In this document: positions 54,792 through 64,000 of the stretch, in pieces
Layout: each line of letters begins with the position of its first letter
Position numbering within the stretch: position 1 is the stretch's first letter
Assembly: GCA_015501595.1 (NCBI GenBank)
Contig: JADNRX010000061.1
Span: 62,001-126,000 of the forward strand
DNA: 64,000 bases
DNA from: Hymenopellis radicata
Taxonomy: Eukaryota > Basidiomycota > Agaricomycetes > Agaricales > Physalacriaceae
Direction: 5' to 3'
Position numbers and translations under genes: made by a program
Notes under the pieces: model-generated
Told to the model about the DNA's origin: nothing
Database searches by the model: none
What the model saw: only the letters and a program-made list of their open reading frames with translations

Positions 54792-55415
54792 ATGTTCAAC
54801 GAATTTTCGACACATAATCAGAAGGGCCAATTACGAAATTATAAATATATTGAAAGTCAAAATGCTGATGCTAAATTTCCTGGAAAGCCTATTACTGATA
54901 AACAGATTCGTTCAACTATACGAAATATGTATGCTGACATGAAACCCTCAGAAATAGAAGAGGCTGGCTGTGCCTGTTGTGCTCAATTATGTTTGAAAAC
55001 TAAAATGAGTCCAATTAATAATATAAAAAATTATTTAGATATTTTAGATGTTGACAGCGTTACTCGAAAGTATCGGAAATCATCTAAAGATCCCTTAGAG
55101 TCTATCAAAGGACCTGTTTTAGCTTCAAATTGCGATATGATATGTAATGCCTGTCGTGCTCAACTTCGTATTGGAAAAATTCCTAATAATTCATTAGCCT
55201 CTGGTTTGTGGCTTGGAGAAGTACCTGCTGTTTTAAAGAACTTGAATTATTTAGAACAAATACTTGTATCACGTTTACGACATAATACTAATTTTATTAA
55301 AGTCAATGCAACCAGCTATCGTAAGATGGTGGCCCATTGTGTATCATGGAGAATCCAACACCTCAATTATATCAAGCACTACCTCCCTCACGTGAAGAAT
55401 TACAAGATCTTCTAG
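54792..55415 (+). CDS. Helitron DUF6570-type domain (5' part of the Rep-helicase polyprotein)
   Basis: Reads MFNEFSTHNQKGQLRNYKYI ... ACCAQLC ... CDMICNACRAQLRIGKIPNN, SLASGLWLGEVPAVLKNLNY, LEQILVSRLRHNTNFIKV. The Cys pairs followed by gxxPxxalaxgLWxGexPxxLxxL are the pattern of DUF6570, which precedes the Rep in many Helitrons. At about 55330 the frame must shift by one base to continue as ENPTPQLYQALPPSREELQD, and again near 55460. In an intact element this would be part of one long ORF. Confidence 0.7.
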   Translation: MFNEFSTHNQKGQLRNYKYIESQNADAKFPGKPITDKQIRSTIRNMYADMKPSEIEEAGCACCAQLCLKTKMSPINNIKNYLDILDVDSVTRKYRKSSKDPLESIKGPVLASNCDMICNACRAQLRIGKIPNNSLASGLWLGEVPAVLKNLNYLEQILVSRLRHNTNFIKVNATSYRKMVAHCVSWRIQHLNYIKHYLPHVKNYKIF

Positions 55416-55464
55416 TAGTTTTTTTTGTTGGTCCTCGTAAACCTGATATTACAGACTTGTAAAG

Positions 55465-57768
55465 TTGCCTTTAATCGTCCGTCACGATGTTGTAATGAAG
55501 GCTTTGGATTTTTTAGTTAATAATCATCCTGGTTATTTTGATTATGAAATATCACAGAAAAATTTAGAAACCTATAAGAAAGATGAAATATGCGTTAATA
55601 CTGTATGGGTCGCTAAAGATGCAGGAACTACAACAACTGTTGATCCTAGTCAACATGAGGGTCGCGAACAAGAAGAGGAAAGACAAAATTGAGAATATGG
55701 CACACAAAAAATTTATACAGATGCAGAAAGATGCCCATTTGTTATGTCAGGCCTTATGGGAAAAGAGTATGATGATATGACGTTTGAGCAGCGTAAAAGT
55801 GCAGCATTCGAATGGTTTAATAATAATCAAGCTGTATTAGCAGTAGGTCATCAAGCGAGCCTTATTCATTAAAAGACCCTGACATCTATTCATTAATGTT
55901 TCCCTGGTTATTTCCTTACGGAACAGGAATGTTAAATAGTACACATTTAAAATGGTCAAAACATGTAAAGTGGTTACTTATGTATCACGATAAACGTTTT
56001 CAAAAGGATCCCAACTTTCCATTCGCCGTATTCAGTCATCATCTTATGAAACAAACATCTTCAGCCGGTTTTCTACTTACTGAAAAGCCTAAATTTGATG
56101 AGATTAGTAAACGTCTTCTAAATATTAATCCTAAAGTAATTCAACGTATGAGTGATACTTTAAGAACAGAAGGAACATTTAAGCCTGTAACATCAGAAGA
56201 AAAAGATGCATATCAAATTATTCGTGATTTAGATTTAATCGCTGGAAAAGTTGACGGTTCACTTACAGGAAAAAAATATGCACGAAACGAATTATGGTCT
56301 CTGATGATGTCTGAAGGTGCACCAACCTGGTATGTAACATTAACTCCCTCCGACTTCAATCATCCTCTTTGTTTTTATTGGGCTACCGAGGGAATAAAAT
56401 ATGAATTAGAATTTAACTTAACAAAAGATGCTAGAAAAGCACTTGTAACTCGATAACCCTGTGGCAGGTGCTCGTTTTTTTAATTTTATGGTTGAGATGT
56501 TTATAAAACATATTTTAGGAGTTGATGGTCCTCCTGATAGTGGTGTATTTGGTGATGTATCATATTATTATGCTAATAATGAAGAACAAGGTCGTAAAAC
56601 CATTCATACACATGCTATGCTTTGGATCAAGTCAGCAAAGTCACCACAGGAAGTTAAGGAAAGATTAATTGCGAAGGACTCTAAATTTCAAGAAGAACTT
56701 ATTGCTTATTTAGAATCAGTACATCAAGGTCATCTGATGGATGAAGCTAACTTACCTGAAACTAAAAAAGAAATTGATGAACTTAATAAAACTCCAGGCT
56801 TTGAGCATCCTTTACATCGTAATTTCGATCCACCTCCTGAGGAATGTGAAGCTCATGAAGATACAGAGGATAACTGTGATGATTGTAAAGGAATATCAGT
56901 TTGGACAAAATATTATCGTAAAACAGTAAATTGGGTATGTGCTCTCTTAAATTATCACAAATGCTATCCTGATTATGATAAAAATGGAAAATTGAAAAAA
57001 AGTAAAGATGGTAAAGGATGTCGAGAAAATAAATATAAGCAATGTAAAGCGCATATGCCCAGAGACTTATTTAAAATTACAATCGTAACAGACGATGGAT
57101 ATATACACTTGAAACATGATGAAGAATATATGAATAATATTTCTCCTTCTTTGACTTTTTGTTTTGGGGCGAATACAGACGTTACTTCACTCAAATCAGG
57201 CACTGCTGTCAAAGCTGTAATTATGTATGTTTCAGAATATATTGTAAAACCAATGTTGAAAACATATGTTATTTTTGATGTTATTAAGTCTATCTTTTCC
57301 TCAAATAGTGAGATTTTATCTGGTACATTATCAGATACAGAAAAAGCAAGACGATTATTAGTTAAAATTGTTAATAAATTATCTGCTAAAATGGAAATTG
57401 GAGCCCCTTTTATTATGTCATACTTGTTGGGATTTCCTGATCACTATACTAATGCACGCTTCTCTCTTTTTTATTGGGGATCTTATGTTGCAAATGTGCG
57501 TTTAGATTTAGATCCTACAAATGCTACTGAAGGAAAAGGAGCTAAGGTTATTTTGAGAAAGGTAAAAGGACGAATTGTAGCACGATCACTAGTTGACGAT
57601 TATAAGTTTCGCCCTGTTGAGATGGAACACATGACATTATATGATTTTAAACGACGATGTGTTATTAAAAATATTAAGAAGAAATCGAAAAAGAATAAAG
57701 CTGAAGATGATACTGATGAAGAGGAAGACTCTATTGAAACTGATGATGAACCTATTAATGATCAGTGA
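55465..57768 (+). pseudogene. Helitron Rep (Helitron_like_N, HUH endonuclease) with one-base frame breaks
   Basis: Blocks in three frames: VRHDVVMKALDFLVNNHPGY (55.47 kb), CPFVMSGLMGKEYDDMTFEQ (55.74 kb), DPDIYSLMFPWLFPYGTGM (55.88 kb) to the stop at 56455, then VAGARFFNFMVEMFIKHILG (56461-57768). The catalytic HUH motif is IHTHAMLW (about 56605). The Tyr motif is MYVSEYIVK (about 57222), giving the two tyrosines that nick and join DNA. All interruptions can be repaired by single-base changes (about 55690, 55865, 56455, 57765), so either the consensus has indels or the Rep is recently dead. The catalytic residues themselves are intact. Confidence 0.75.
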
Positions 57769-57887
57769 TTCTGAGTCTGAAATATTAGAAGAAGAAGATT
57801 CTGATACTGAAAGATCTTCAGAGGCCTCTCAAAAATAATAAAAATATATTACACCCAGGAATTTATCGATTCCATCAGGATCATGAA

Positions 57888-60800
57888 TTGTATAATACAC
57901 ATCATATTAAATATTTACCTGAAGAAAAGGCTTTAATTCCAAATTTTTTAGGAGGACCTTTACCACGTCGAGATGCAGGTGATTATGAATATTACTGTTG
58001 TGTAATGCTAGTTTTCTTTAAGGCATGGCGTAAAGGTCAGGATCTTAAAGCTGAAGATCAGGCATGGTCAGAGTGTTTCACAACATATAAATTTACAGAT
58101 CGACAGAAACAAGTAATGTATAATTTTCAATTACGTTATGAATGTGCAGATGCTCGTGATGATTATCGTGCTCAGTTACGAAAGAAAAGAATTATTGATC
58201 CTGAGTGGAAAGAGTTAGATGAATATATAACACATTTAGAATATACAGAAAATTTACAGGAAATGGAAGGACTTGATTTATCGATTAATGACCTTATTGA
58301 AAGTGATTTACTTGAAATAGGAGTTAGTAGTAAATATATCGCTCAATTAAAAGATAGTCAATACATTCAATTATTAGCAGAATCTACTCAATGGAATAGA
58401 GCATTAGACAACGCAAATCATCAGATAGATCTTAGTCCTGAATTACTTGCAAGTCATCCTGAGAAAGAAGAAACCTGGAGTGAAGCTTTAAATCTAGCGA
58501 ACGAAGCTTTAAGTGAAAAGCGAAAGGAGATGAAGCAAACTAATACTGAAAATACCTCATTCACTAACACTAATAACAAATTCAAAACTTCTACACAAGT
58601 TCTTATTACTAAAAAGTCAGAATTAGATGTTTCTAAAAAAACTGAATATTTACAGAAAATTGAAAATGACTTAGAAACAGAAATTATTAAAAGATTTACT
58701 TTAAACAGTGAACAAGAGCGAGCATTTCGGATTATTATTAATCATAATACTAATCCTTTTGCTAGTCAACTTTTAATGTATATAGGTGGAATGGGCGGAT
58801 CAGGAAAATCACGTGTATTAGAAGCATTAACTTGTTATTTTATTGAAAAAGATGAACGATATAAATTATTAATTGTTGCACCTACCGGTACTGCAGCCGT
58901 CAATATTGGTGGTTCTACTTATCATTCAGTTCTAAAAATTAGTACTTTCTTTGATAAAGATGAAGCTGGTGTCGAAGTTCTATCACAGATCAACTCAACT
59001 ATCTTGGGGACTAAATATATTTTTATTGATGAAATTTCAATGGTTGGATGTGGCGCCCTCTATAGGATTAGTAGTCGATTAGCAAAAGCATTAGGCAAGC
59101 CTGATATTCCCTTTGGAGGACTTAATATAATAACTGCTGGTGATTTTGGACAGTTACGACCTGTATTTGATCAGTCATTATTTCAAAGTTTCGACAGCGA
59201 TAATAAGGGTGATAAGTATACTAAGCAAGAAAAGGCTATAGGAAAGGCATTATGGCATCAGTTCACAACAGTTGTAATTCTTCGATCAACTCAGCGAATT
59301 CAAATAACAGGTCCTCGTGATAAAGCTTTACTTAATGCATTAATAAATATGAGATATAAGTCTTGCACTGTAGAGGATATTATCTTTTTACGATCTTTAG
59401 AAGAGAAATCTATCCTAGCTGATCGTTCAATCGCTCAGCCTCAATTCCGTTCTATTCCTATAATTACTTATAAAAATGTCTATCGTGATGAATTTAATCG
59501 AATAGGAGCTATACGATTTGCACATGAAACTAATCAAAAGTTAGTAGAATTCTTTTCAGAAGATCAACCTGTAAGCTCAGAAGATATTGATGGAACAAAA
59601 AAGCGAAAGAAAGTAAGACATCGTACAACAGATATCTCAGATAAATTACAAAAGGCAATTTGGGCACAATCATGCTCTACAACTGGTCGTTCACCTGGTA
59701 AGCTAAGCTTGTGTATTGGGATGCCTGTAGTAATACGAAGAAATATTGCAACAGATCTAAGTGTAACAAAAAGTCAACAAGGTCGTGTGCACTCTTGGCA
59801 TGAAACAACTGGATCACGAGGACAAAGAATGATAGAAACTTTATTTATTGAATTAATAGATCCACCTGTTAAACCAAATATTGAAGGCCTTCCTGAAAAT
59901 GTTGTTCCTATCACCTGTGAACCTGCAGAAGTTATCAAGGTCCTTTTACCTAATGGTACCGAAATGAATATTAAGCGTAAGCAAGCTTATGTTGATTTAA
60001 ATTTCGCAATCACTATACATTCTGCACAAGGAAAAAGTTTAGATATTAATGTTGCACATCTGAAAGATGTTCGAGATCATATGGGTATTTATACAGCATT
60101 ATCACGAGGTCGCACAGCAAGTGGAACATTGATTCTAGATACTTGGCAAACAACTAAAGTAACAGGTGGCCTCTCAAAATTACCTGAGTTACTTAAAGAG
60201 TTTCGTGAATTTGAAATTTTAAATGATATCAATAATAAAATATATCATGATAAGGATGGCACCTTTTTAACTATTAAAGGAACAACACGTTATGAAATAA
60301 TAGATGTATATCGTAAAAAGTTTAAAATAATTACTGCCCCTAAAGATATGCACTTTGCTCTTCATTGGAAAGGTGATTATACAACTGAGATTCCTTATCC
60401 TACCGAAAAATGGTCAATAGTAGACAAACCTAAATTGGAGACTCAGAATAAAAGAAAGAAGAAACAATCTACTACAAAGACTAATATTAAAAAACAGAAA
60501 ACTACTACAATTAATATTGCAAAACTACCTAAAATACGCACTATAGATCATGAACAGTCAAGAGATTTGATAAGACATCCATCTGGTCCTCGTTGGAGAA
60601 ATAATAGCTGTGCATTTGATTCAGTTATATTTATCATAGCAAATATTAGTAAGGAAAATCTTGTTCATTTTCAAACATTTTTTACAAATCGGTCTAATAA
60701 TAAATTCTCTCATATTTCTGATGTTGTCCAAGAAGCTGAATTCAATATCTCAGAATTAGAAAGAATTCGTACTATAATCCAACAAAGATATACTGAAACT

Positions 60801-61367
60801 ATTGATGCCGATTATCATCCTGGAGATGGCGTAGGTGCCATGGAGATTTGGAATATGATATTATATAATACTCCTATGCAAATCAGAAAAGGTTGTCGAT
60901 ATCTTTACAGATTACGATCAAAAGACACACCTTGCATTTATTTAAGAAACAATGTCCAAAGTATACAATATCATATAAATCAGCATTTTACTATTTTACG
61001 GAATTTATGTAATTGTGGCTGTCGTGAACAAACTACTTCTCGTATTACATTAAATAATTCTATCGAATTTCTTGTATTCCACACAATCAACTCTCCTAAT
61101 CTTAATTTCGAATATGACTTAACTGCTGAAACCCATGTTTCGAATTTACGTTATAGACTAAAAGGAATAATTTATTTTGTTGAACCTGGAATATCTGGAG
61201 GTATGGGTCACTTTATTGCTCGTTATATTGATTCAAATAGATTTATTTGGGCGTATGATGGTATTCAAGGTGCCATGGCCATACGTGATGGAACTTTAAC
61301 AGAAAATAGAGACTTATCAACATTGAGAGGAGCTAAACACAGCGTCATCATTTATGTAAAAATTTAA
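57888..61367 (+). CDS. Helitron PIF1-type helicase fused to a USP-like cysteine protease domain
   Basis: The open frame spans 1159 codons and is uninterrupted; it probably joins the upstream Rep frame by a one-base change near 57835. Helicase motifs: Walker A GGMGGSGKSR (about residue 300), APTGTAAVNIGGSTYHS, Walker B YIFIDEISMVG (about 380), TAGDFGQLRPVFD, ITIHSAQGKSLD (about 709) and ALSRGRT (about 736). After a Lys-rich linker (about 855-880) comes a second domain: RWRNNSCAFDSVIFII (candidate nucleophile Cys, about 905), a CNCGC cluster and GGMGHFIARYIDSNRFIWAYDG (candidate catalytic His about 1106), the arrangement of ubiquitin-specific proteases. The helicase would unwind DNA during rolling-circle transposition; the protease may process the polyprotein or remove ubiquitin (inference). 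Confidence 0.85.
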   Translation: MYNTHHIKYLPEEKALIPNFLGGPLPRRDAGDYEYYCCVMLVFFKAWRKGQDLKAEDQAWSECFTTYKFTDRQKQVMYNFQLRYECADARDDYRAQLRKKRIIDPEWKELDEYITHLEYTENLQEMEGLDLSINDLIESDLLEIGVSSKYIAQLKDSQYIQLLAESTQWNRALDNANHQIDLSPELLASHPEKEETWSEALNLANEALSEKRKEMKQTNTENTSFTNTNNKFKTSTQVLITKKSELDVSKKTEYLQKIENDLETEIIKRFTLNSEQERAFRIIINHNTNPFASQLLMYIGGMGGSGKSRVLEALTCYFIEKDERYKLLIVAPTGTAAVNIGGSTYHSVLKISTFFDKDEAGVEVLSQINSTILGTKYIFIDEISMVGCGALYRISSRLAKALGKPDIPFGGLNIITAGDFGQLRPVFDQSLFQSFDSDNKGDKYTKQEKAIGKALWHQFTTVVILRSTQRIQITGPRDKALLNALINMRYKSCTVEDIIFLRSLEEKSILADRSIAQPQFRSIPIITYKNVYRDEFNRIGAIRFAHETNQKLVEFFSEDQPVSSEDIDGTKKRKKVRHRTTDISDKLQKAIWAQSCSTTGRSPGKLSLCIGMPVVIRRNIATDLSVTKSQQGRVHSWHETTGSRGQRMIETLFIELIDPPVKPNIEGLPENVVPITCEPAEVIKVLLPNGTEMNIKRKQAYVDLNFAITIHSAQGKSLDINVAHLKDVRDHMGIYTALSRGRTASGTLILDTWQTTKVTGGLSKLPELLKEFREFEILNDINNKIYHDKDGTFLTIKGTTRYEIIDVYRKKFKIITAPKDMHFALHWKGDYTTEIPYPTEKWSIVDKPKLETQNKRKKKQSTTKTNIKKQKTTTINIAKLPKIRTIDHEQSRDLIRHPSGPRWRNNSCAFDSVIFIIANISKENLVHFQTFFTNRSNNKFSHISDVVQEAEFNISELERIRTIIQQRYTETIDADYHPGDGVGAMEIWNMILYNTPMQIRKGCRYLYRLRSKDTPCIYLRNNVQSIQYHINQHFTILRNLCNCGCREQTTSRITLNNSIEFLVFHTINSPNLNFEYDLTAETHVSNLRYRLKGIIYFVEPGISGGMGHFIARYIDSNRFIWAYDGIQGAMAIRDGTLTENRDLSTLRGAKHSVIIYVKI

Positions 61368-61398
61368 ATTTAATATTTTTTCTATCTTACTCTGGACC

Positions 61399-61418
61399 GA
61401 ATTGCGCGCGCGCAATTC
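61399..61418. repeat. Perfect 20-bp palindrome near the Helitron 3' end
   Basis: GAATTGCGCGCGCGCAATTC is fully self-complementary and sits 11 bp before the boundary at 61429/61430, the position of the terminal hairpin in Helitrons. It can form a very stable hairpin or alternating purine-pyrimidine structure. Confidence 0.75.
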
Positions 61419-63262
61419 ACACCCTATAGATAGCAAAGCTTGTGAATGCTAACAATGTCGACCACAAGTGCGATTGAACAAGAAAAAGTTAGTGTGTGAA
61501 TATTTTGTACATGGTATGTATGATAGTCTCAGGCTATCCCTTACCCGAGGACAACACTGATCCCGTATGATGGTGCAAGTCTGCGGGGGGTGCAGTATGC
61601 GTTCGCAGCGACAAGACTCGAGTAAGGTGCTTCATAGAGTGTAGATCGTAAGTCGGTCAAATACAAGGGGTCTTGCTTTTCGATCTATAGGCAGCGGCAA
61701 CAGGAGCAAAAGGGCGAGTCGTCCCGCGTCGTCTTGGTGATGGCGAGTAGCAGCTTAAGGCGGTGATGCCCAGATTTAGAATGACAGGTGTGGAAAAAAC
61801 GTGGGTTGCTATCATGTGCTTTTTACCGCCATCAACGCTCACGCCCATCCGCCTCGGCCCTCCAAGTTCAACACATAGGCGCGATGACGAATAGGACTGG
61901 ACAGGCATCGGGAAACATCGCAATGAGGCCAAGCGGAGGAGAACAGACGAGATGATAAGATGTGGGCACAGCAGAGCATTCTTCATGCGCGGCGTATTTT
62001 GGGCAGAGGCCCACTCTCGGCACTCCGCAGCATCAGCGCCGTATGTGGCGCTCCTCAGGACGACGGCGACAAACTTTGCTCCGTACATTTCCACGGTCGT
62101 CAGTCGTACCAACCAATTCCTCCTCCACCAACCTCGTCTTCTCCATCGAGCCTCTATCCGTCGAGACCCTCGCTGCTGACGCCGAATTTGAGGCCTGCTC
62201 GCAGTCCCTTTTCCAGACCAACTACGAAGCAGCTTCCTGTAACGCGGCCCACACTTCCCCAGACGTTCTCCTTATACCAGCTGTTCTCGCCGCGACATCC
62301 TTCCCCACGTCTTTCCCCAACTCTCTTACATACAAGGACTTGGAGCTCGCGCTCGCTCATCACGACCACGCCAACGCCCGGCGCACTAGTCGTGACGGCT
62401 AGCGATGGCGGACGCTCCATCTCCTTCGTCACGGCGCGCCCTTCCTGGACTGGCGCACGCTGCACGCAATCATAGCCCGCTCCATCGCACTATTCCGCGC
62501 ACGCTAGAGCGTCTCGAACAGGACTTTGCGCGCAAGTTATGGGTCTGCCAGGGTTAGGGCTAATGCGCTTTCGCCTTTGCCACCATCTAGTTTCAATGAC
62601 CTGGCTCGTCAAGTTGCCTCTCTGGGCCCGCAAACATGCAGCGCAATGCCTGTTTTGATACAAAGTATTGCCTCGTTCGCCATCCTTTCTGGGATTACGC
62701 GTTCGCGCGTTAGCCCATCTAGGAAAATAAACGGCCAAGGTGTGTTCGTGCCTTTAGTCTCTGAAATCTCCGCTGATATCGCTATTCATTCTCCGTCAGA
62801 GTACATCTCATATGCTCCTTCGTATCCAGGACCTGCAGCCATCGCCTTTAACCGAGTGCTTGCCTTACGACGACCATCCTCCCATTCGCCGTCGCCTCCG
62901 AAACGGCGTGTGAAAGGGAAAAAGATTTCTCTGCGTATTGGTCGCCGAACTGCATCATCCTAAAACGCGTTCCAGGCATCACAGAATCAAGAAAAGGTCC
63001 GTTTCTGGTCCTATTTCCTTCTAGCACTGCCTTATTGAAGTTATAGTCGAACCCTACCTTTACCGACGTCTCCATTTCAAAGCTTGTTCAAGTGAATGGT
63101 TTCGTTTCCTTCAGTATCTCGGCTACGTGTTCCAATTGTCGCTTTGAAGCTCATTGATGTGAAGCCAATCGACGGTGTTGCGCATTTGTACTCGAAGGCC
63201 GGCCCCCGTTCCATATGAGCGCATTCCCTGCAGGCTGATATACATTAGCCGCCGTCGAGGTT

Positions 63263-63638
63263 CCGTGCGCGAGGGGAATGATTCGTAGTATTCGGCGACA
63301 TTAGGCTGTAGCGGGAACTTCTAGCACAAGGACAAATGTTTTTGGTTAACGGTCAACTTCGTGGTCAGGCCCTCATCCAACGAGCTGCGGCTAAGGAATG
63401 GCGAGTGGACATTTGACGATGATGAGTGCAGGTATGGTATGTAATACTAATCGGCTTTTTCTTCATCATCATGATGCTCGGGCTAATGCTGGCATCATAG
63501 GACCTTCCTGCCCTCAAGAAAGGTCATGAACCTATCAGAGGCGCCGCTGATGCCACCCGTGCACGTTGTTCTTCTGGTTATCACCTTGCGCAGAGTGGTC
63601 TTTTCCCAGGCGGCGCACGGCGTTTACCATTCCAGCGC
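63263..63638. mobile_element. 376-bp insertion present only in duplication copy 2
   Basis: Copy 1 reads GCCGTCGAGGTTAAATG (on its minus strand); here GTCGAGGTT is followed by CCGTGCGCGAGG ... CATTCCAGCGC and then TTAAATATT. The insert is flanked by TT on both sides. It has no ORF of note and no clear inverted termini, so the type is unknown. Confidence 0.6.
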
Positions 63639-63843
63639 TTAAATATTATTATTTAACGCGAGCTCCCATTCTTGGCGAGATGTACACAAAGGCGACCCCG
63701 AAATATGCAACGTCCGTCTCGTTGAACCGCAATATCAGGAGGCAACGGCAGGACGAGCAAATTCTCCACACCACGCGATCGATCTACAGGTCACCTTTGT
63801 TCCATCACCACCATCCAATCTCTCGCATAACCGTCGTCTCAGC

Positions 63844-64000
63844 AATGTCCTCCATTCGCCCAGCCAACACCTCGCTCGCCTCCAGACCCAAAGTCACCAA
63901 CAAACGTATCAAGGCGGGCACTTTCGCGCCTCGCATTGACGCCTCAGCGACAGTCGAACTCGCTTCCAACCGTGCTAGCGCCGCGCCTAGGCCATCGATA
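63844..64000 (+). CDS. Unassigned basic protein gene, duplicated copy (partial, runs off the edge)
   Basis: ATG 63844 starts MSSIRPANTSLAARPKVTNK and continues ASAAPRPSI to the window edge, the same as the gene starting at 32224 on the minus strand. Whether this copy escapes the frameshift seen in the other cannot be told. Confidence 0.45.

Larger units (their letters stand above)
53939..61429 (+). mobile_element. Helitron (rolling-circle transposon), AT-rich, with DUF6570, HUH Rep, PIF1 helicase and USP-like protease regions
   Basis: Coding order on the plus strand: accessory ORFs, DUF6570-type domain, Helitron_like_N with an HUH motif and a Tyr pair, SF1 PIF1-type helicase, and a C-terminal cysteine-protease-like domain. 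Base composition is visibly far more AT-rich than the flanks and the codons are AT-ending. No introns are needed. About 7.5 kb in total. The 3' side ends at a perfect 20-bp palindrome (61399-61418), 11 bp before the point where the segmental duplication begins (61430). A standard CTRR end is not evident, so this may be a Helitron2/Helentron-type variant. The 5' end is uncertain (53.64-53.94 kb). Confidence 0.85.
61430..64000. repeat. Inverted segmental duplication, copy 2 (continues past the window)
   Basis: Reverse-complement match to 32069-34252. It begins with ATAGCAAAGCTTGTG at the Helitron end, includes one arm of the 34.0-34.5 kb MITE (about 61520-61650), the same decayed coding blocks (61960-62960, plus strand) with GGGTTAGGG at 62551-62559, and the 5' end of the unassigned gene. 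It differs by substitutions, small indels and a 376-bp insertion at 63263-63638. Confidence 0.85.

Noticed and set aside
1..64000. CRISPR array, rRNA operon or LTR retrotransposon
   Set aside because: I saw no regularly spaced direct repeats of CRISPR type, no rRNA sequence and no paired LTRs or pol domains.

Overview
The window looks like an Agaricomycete (mushroom-forming basidiomycete) chromosome. The genes are compact and have many 45-60 nt GT-AG introns. There are three F-box genes with an N-terminal coiled coil, an SRA-YDG gene, a Ser-rich GPI-anchored protein, a fungal UbiA gene and short TTAGGG-type tracts. I cannot assign a genus. Most of the 64 kb is accessory DNA: diverged repeats, split genes, inverted duplications and transposons, with single-copy genes scattered among them.

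Layout. 0-10.4 kb: CDK-like kinase tail, a MITE-like element, SRA-YDG protein, secreted PA-like protein, tRNA-Glu(CTC), GPI protein and two convergent F-box genes. 10.4-25.5 kb: a patchwork built from two local gene families. Family Z encodes an acidic protein with a C-terminal CxxC...WxxHx3-4C finger (loci at 11.2, 19.1, 24.2 and 36.3 kb). Family E is a coiled-coil family (15.6/18.4 and 21.4 kb). One copy of each has been split by an element with terminal inverted repeats. This block also holds a three-unit hairpin array and two abutting MITEs. 25.6-40.4 kb: a P450 relic with an internal inversion, a third F-box gene, two unassigned genes, copy 1 of a 2.2-2.6 kb inverted duplication, a UbiA prenyltransferase with a 12-nt microexon, a chimeric family Z relic and a sugar/H+ symporter. 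41-53.6 kb: an MFS relic, two divergent chromodomain genes, two unassigned genes and a KOW-motif (SPT5-like) gene. 53.9-61.4 kb: a strikingly AT-rich Helitron coding for a DUF6570-type domain, an HUH/Y2 Rep, and a PIF1 helicase fused to a USP-like cysteine protease. 61.4-64 kb: copy 2 of the inverted duplication, beginning exactly where the Helitron ends.

How it fits together. I see no single pathway. The UbiA gene, P450 relic and transporters could be remnants of a metabolite locus, but that is inference. The strongest theme is genome turnover: family Z members share a core promoter and N-terminal part but exchange zinc-finger modules, and elements sit inside members of both families. Many otherwise good genes, and the Helitron, carry single-base frameshifts, several in homopolymers. 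These may be consensus errors rather than decay, so several broken genes may in fact be intact. All gene models were spliced by eye; boundaries are given where both splice sites and phase agreed.
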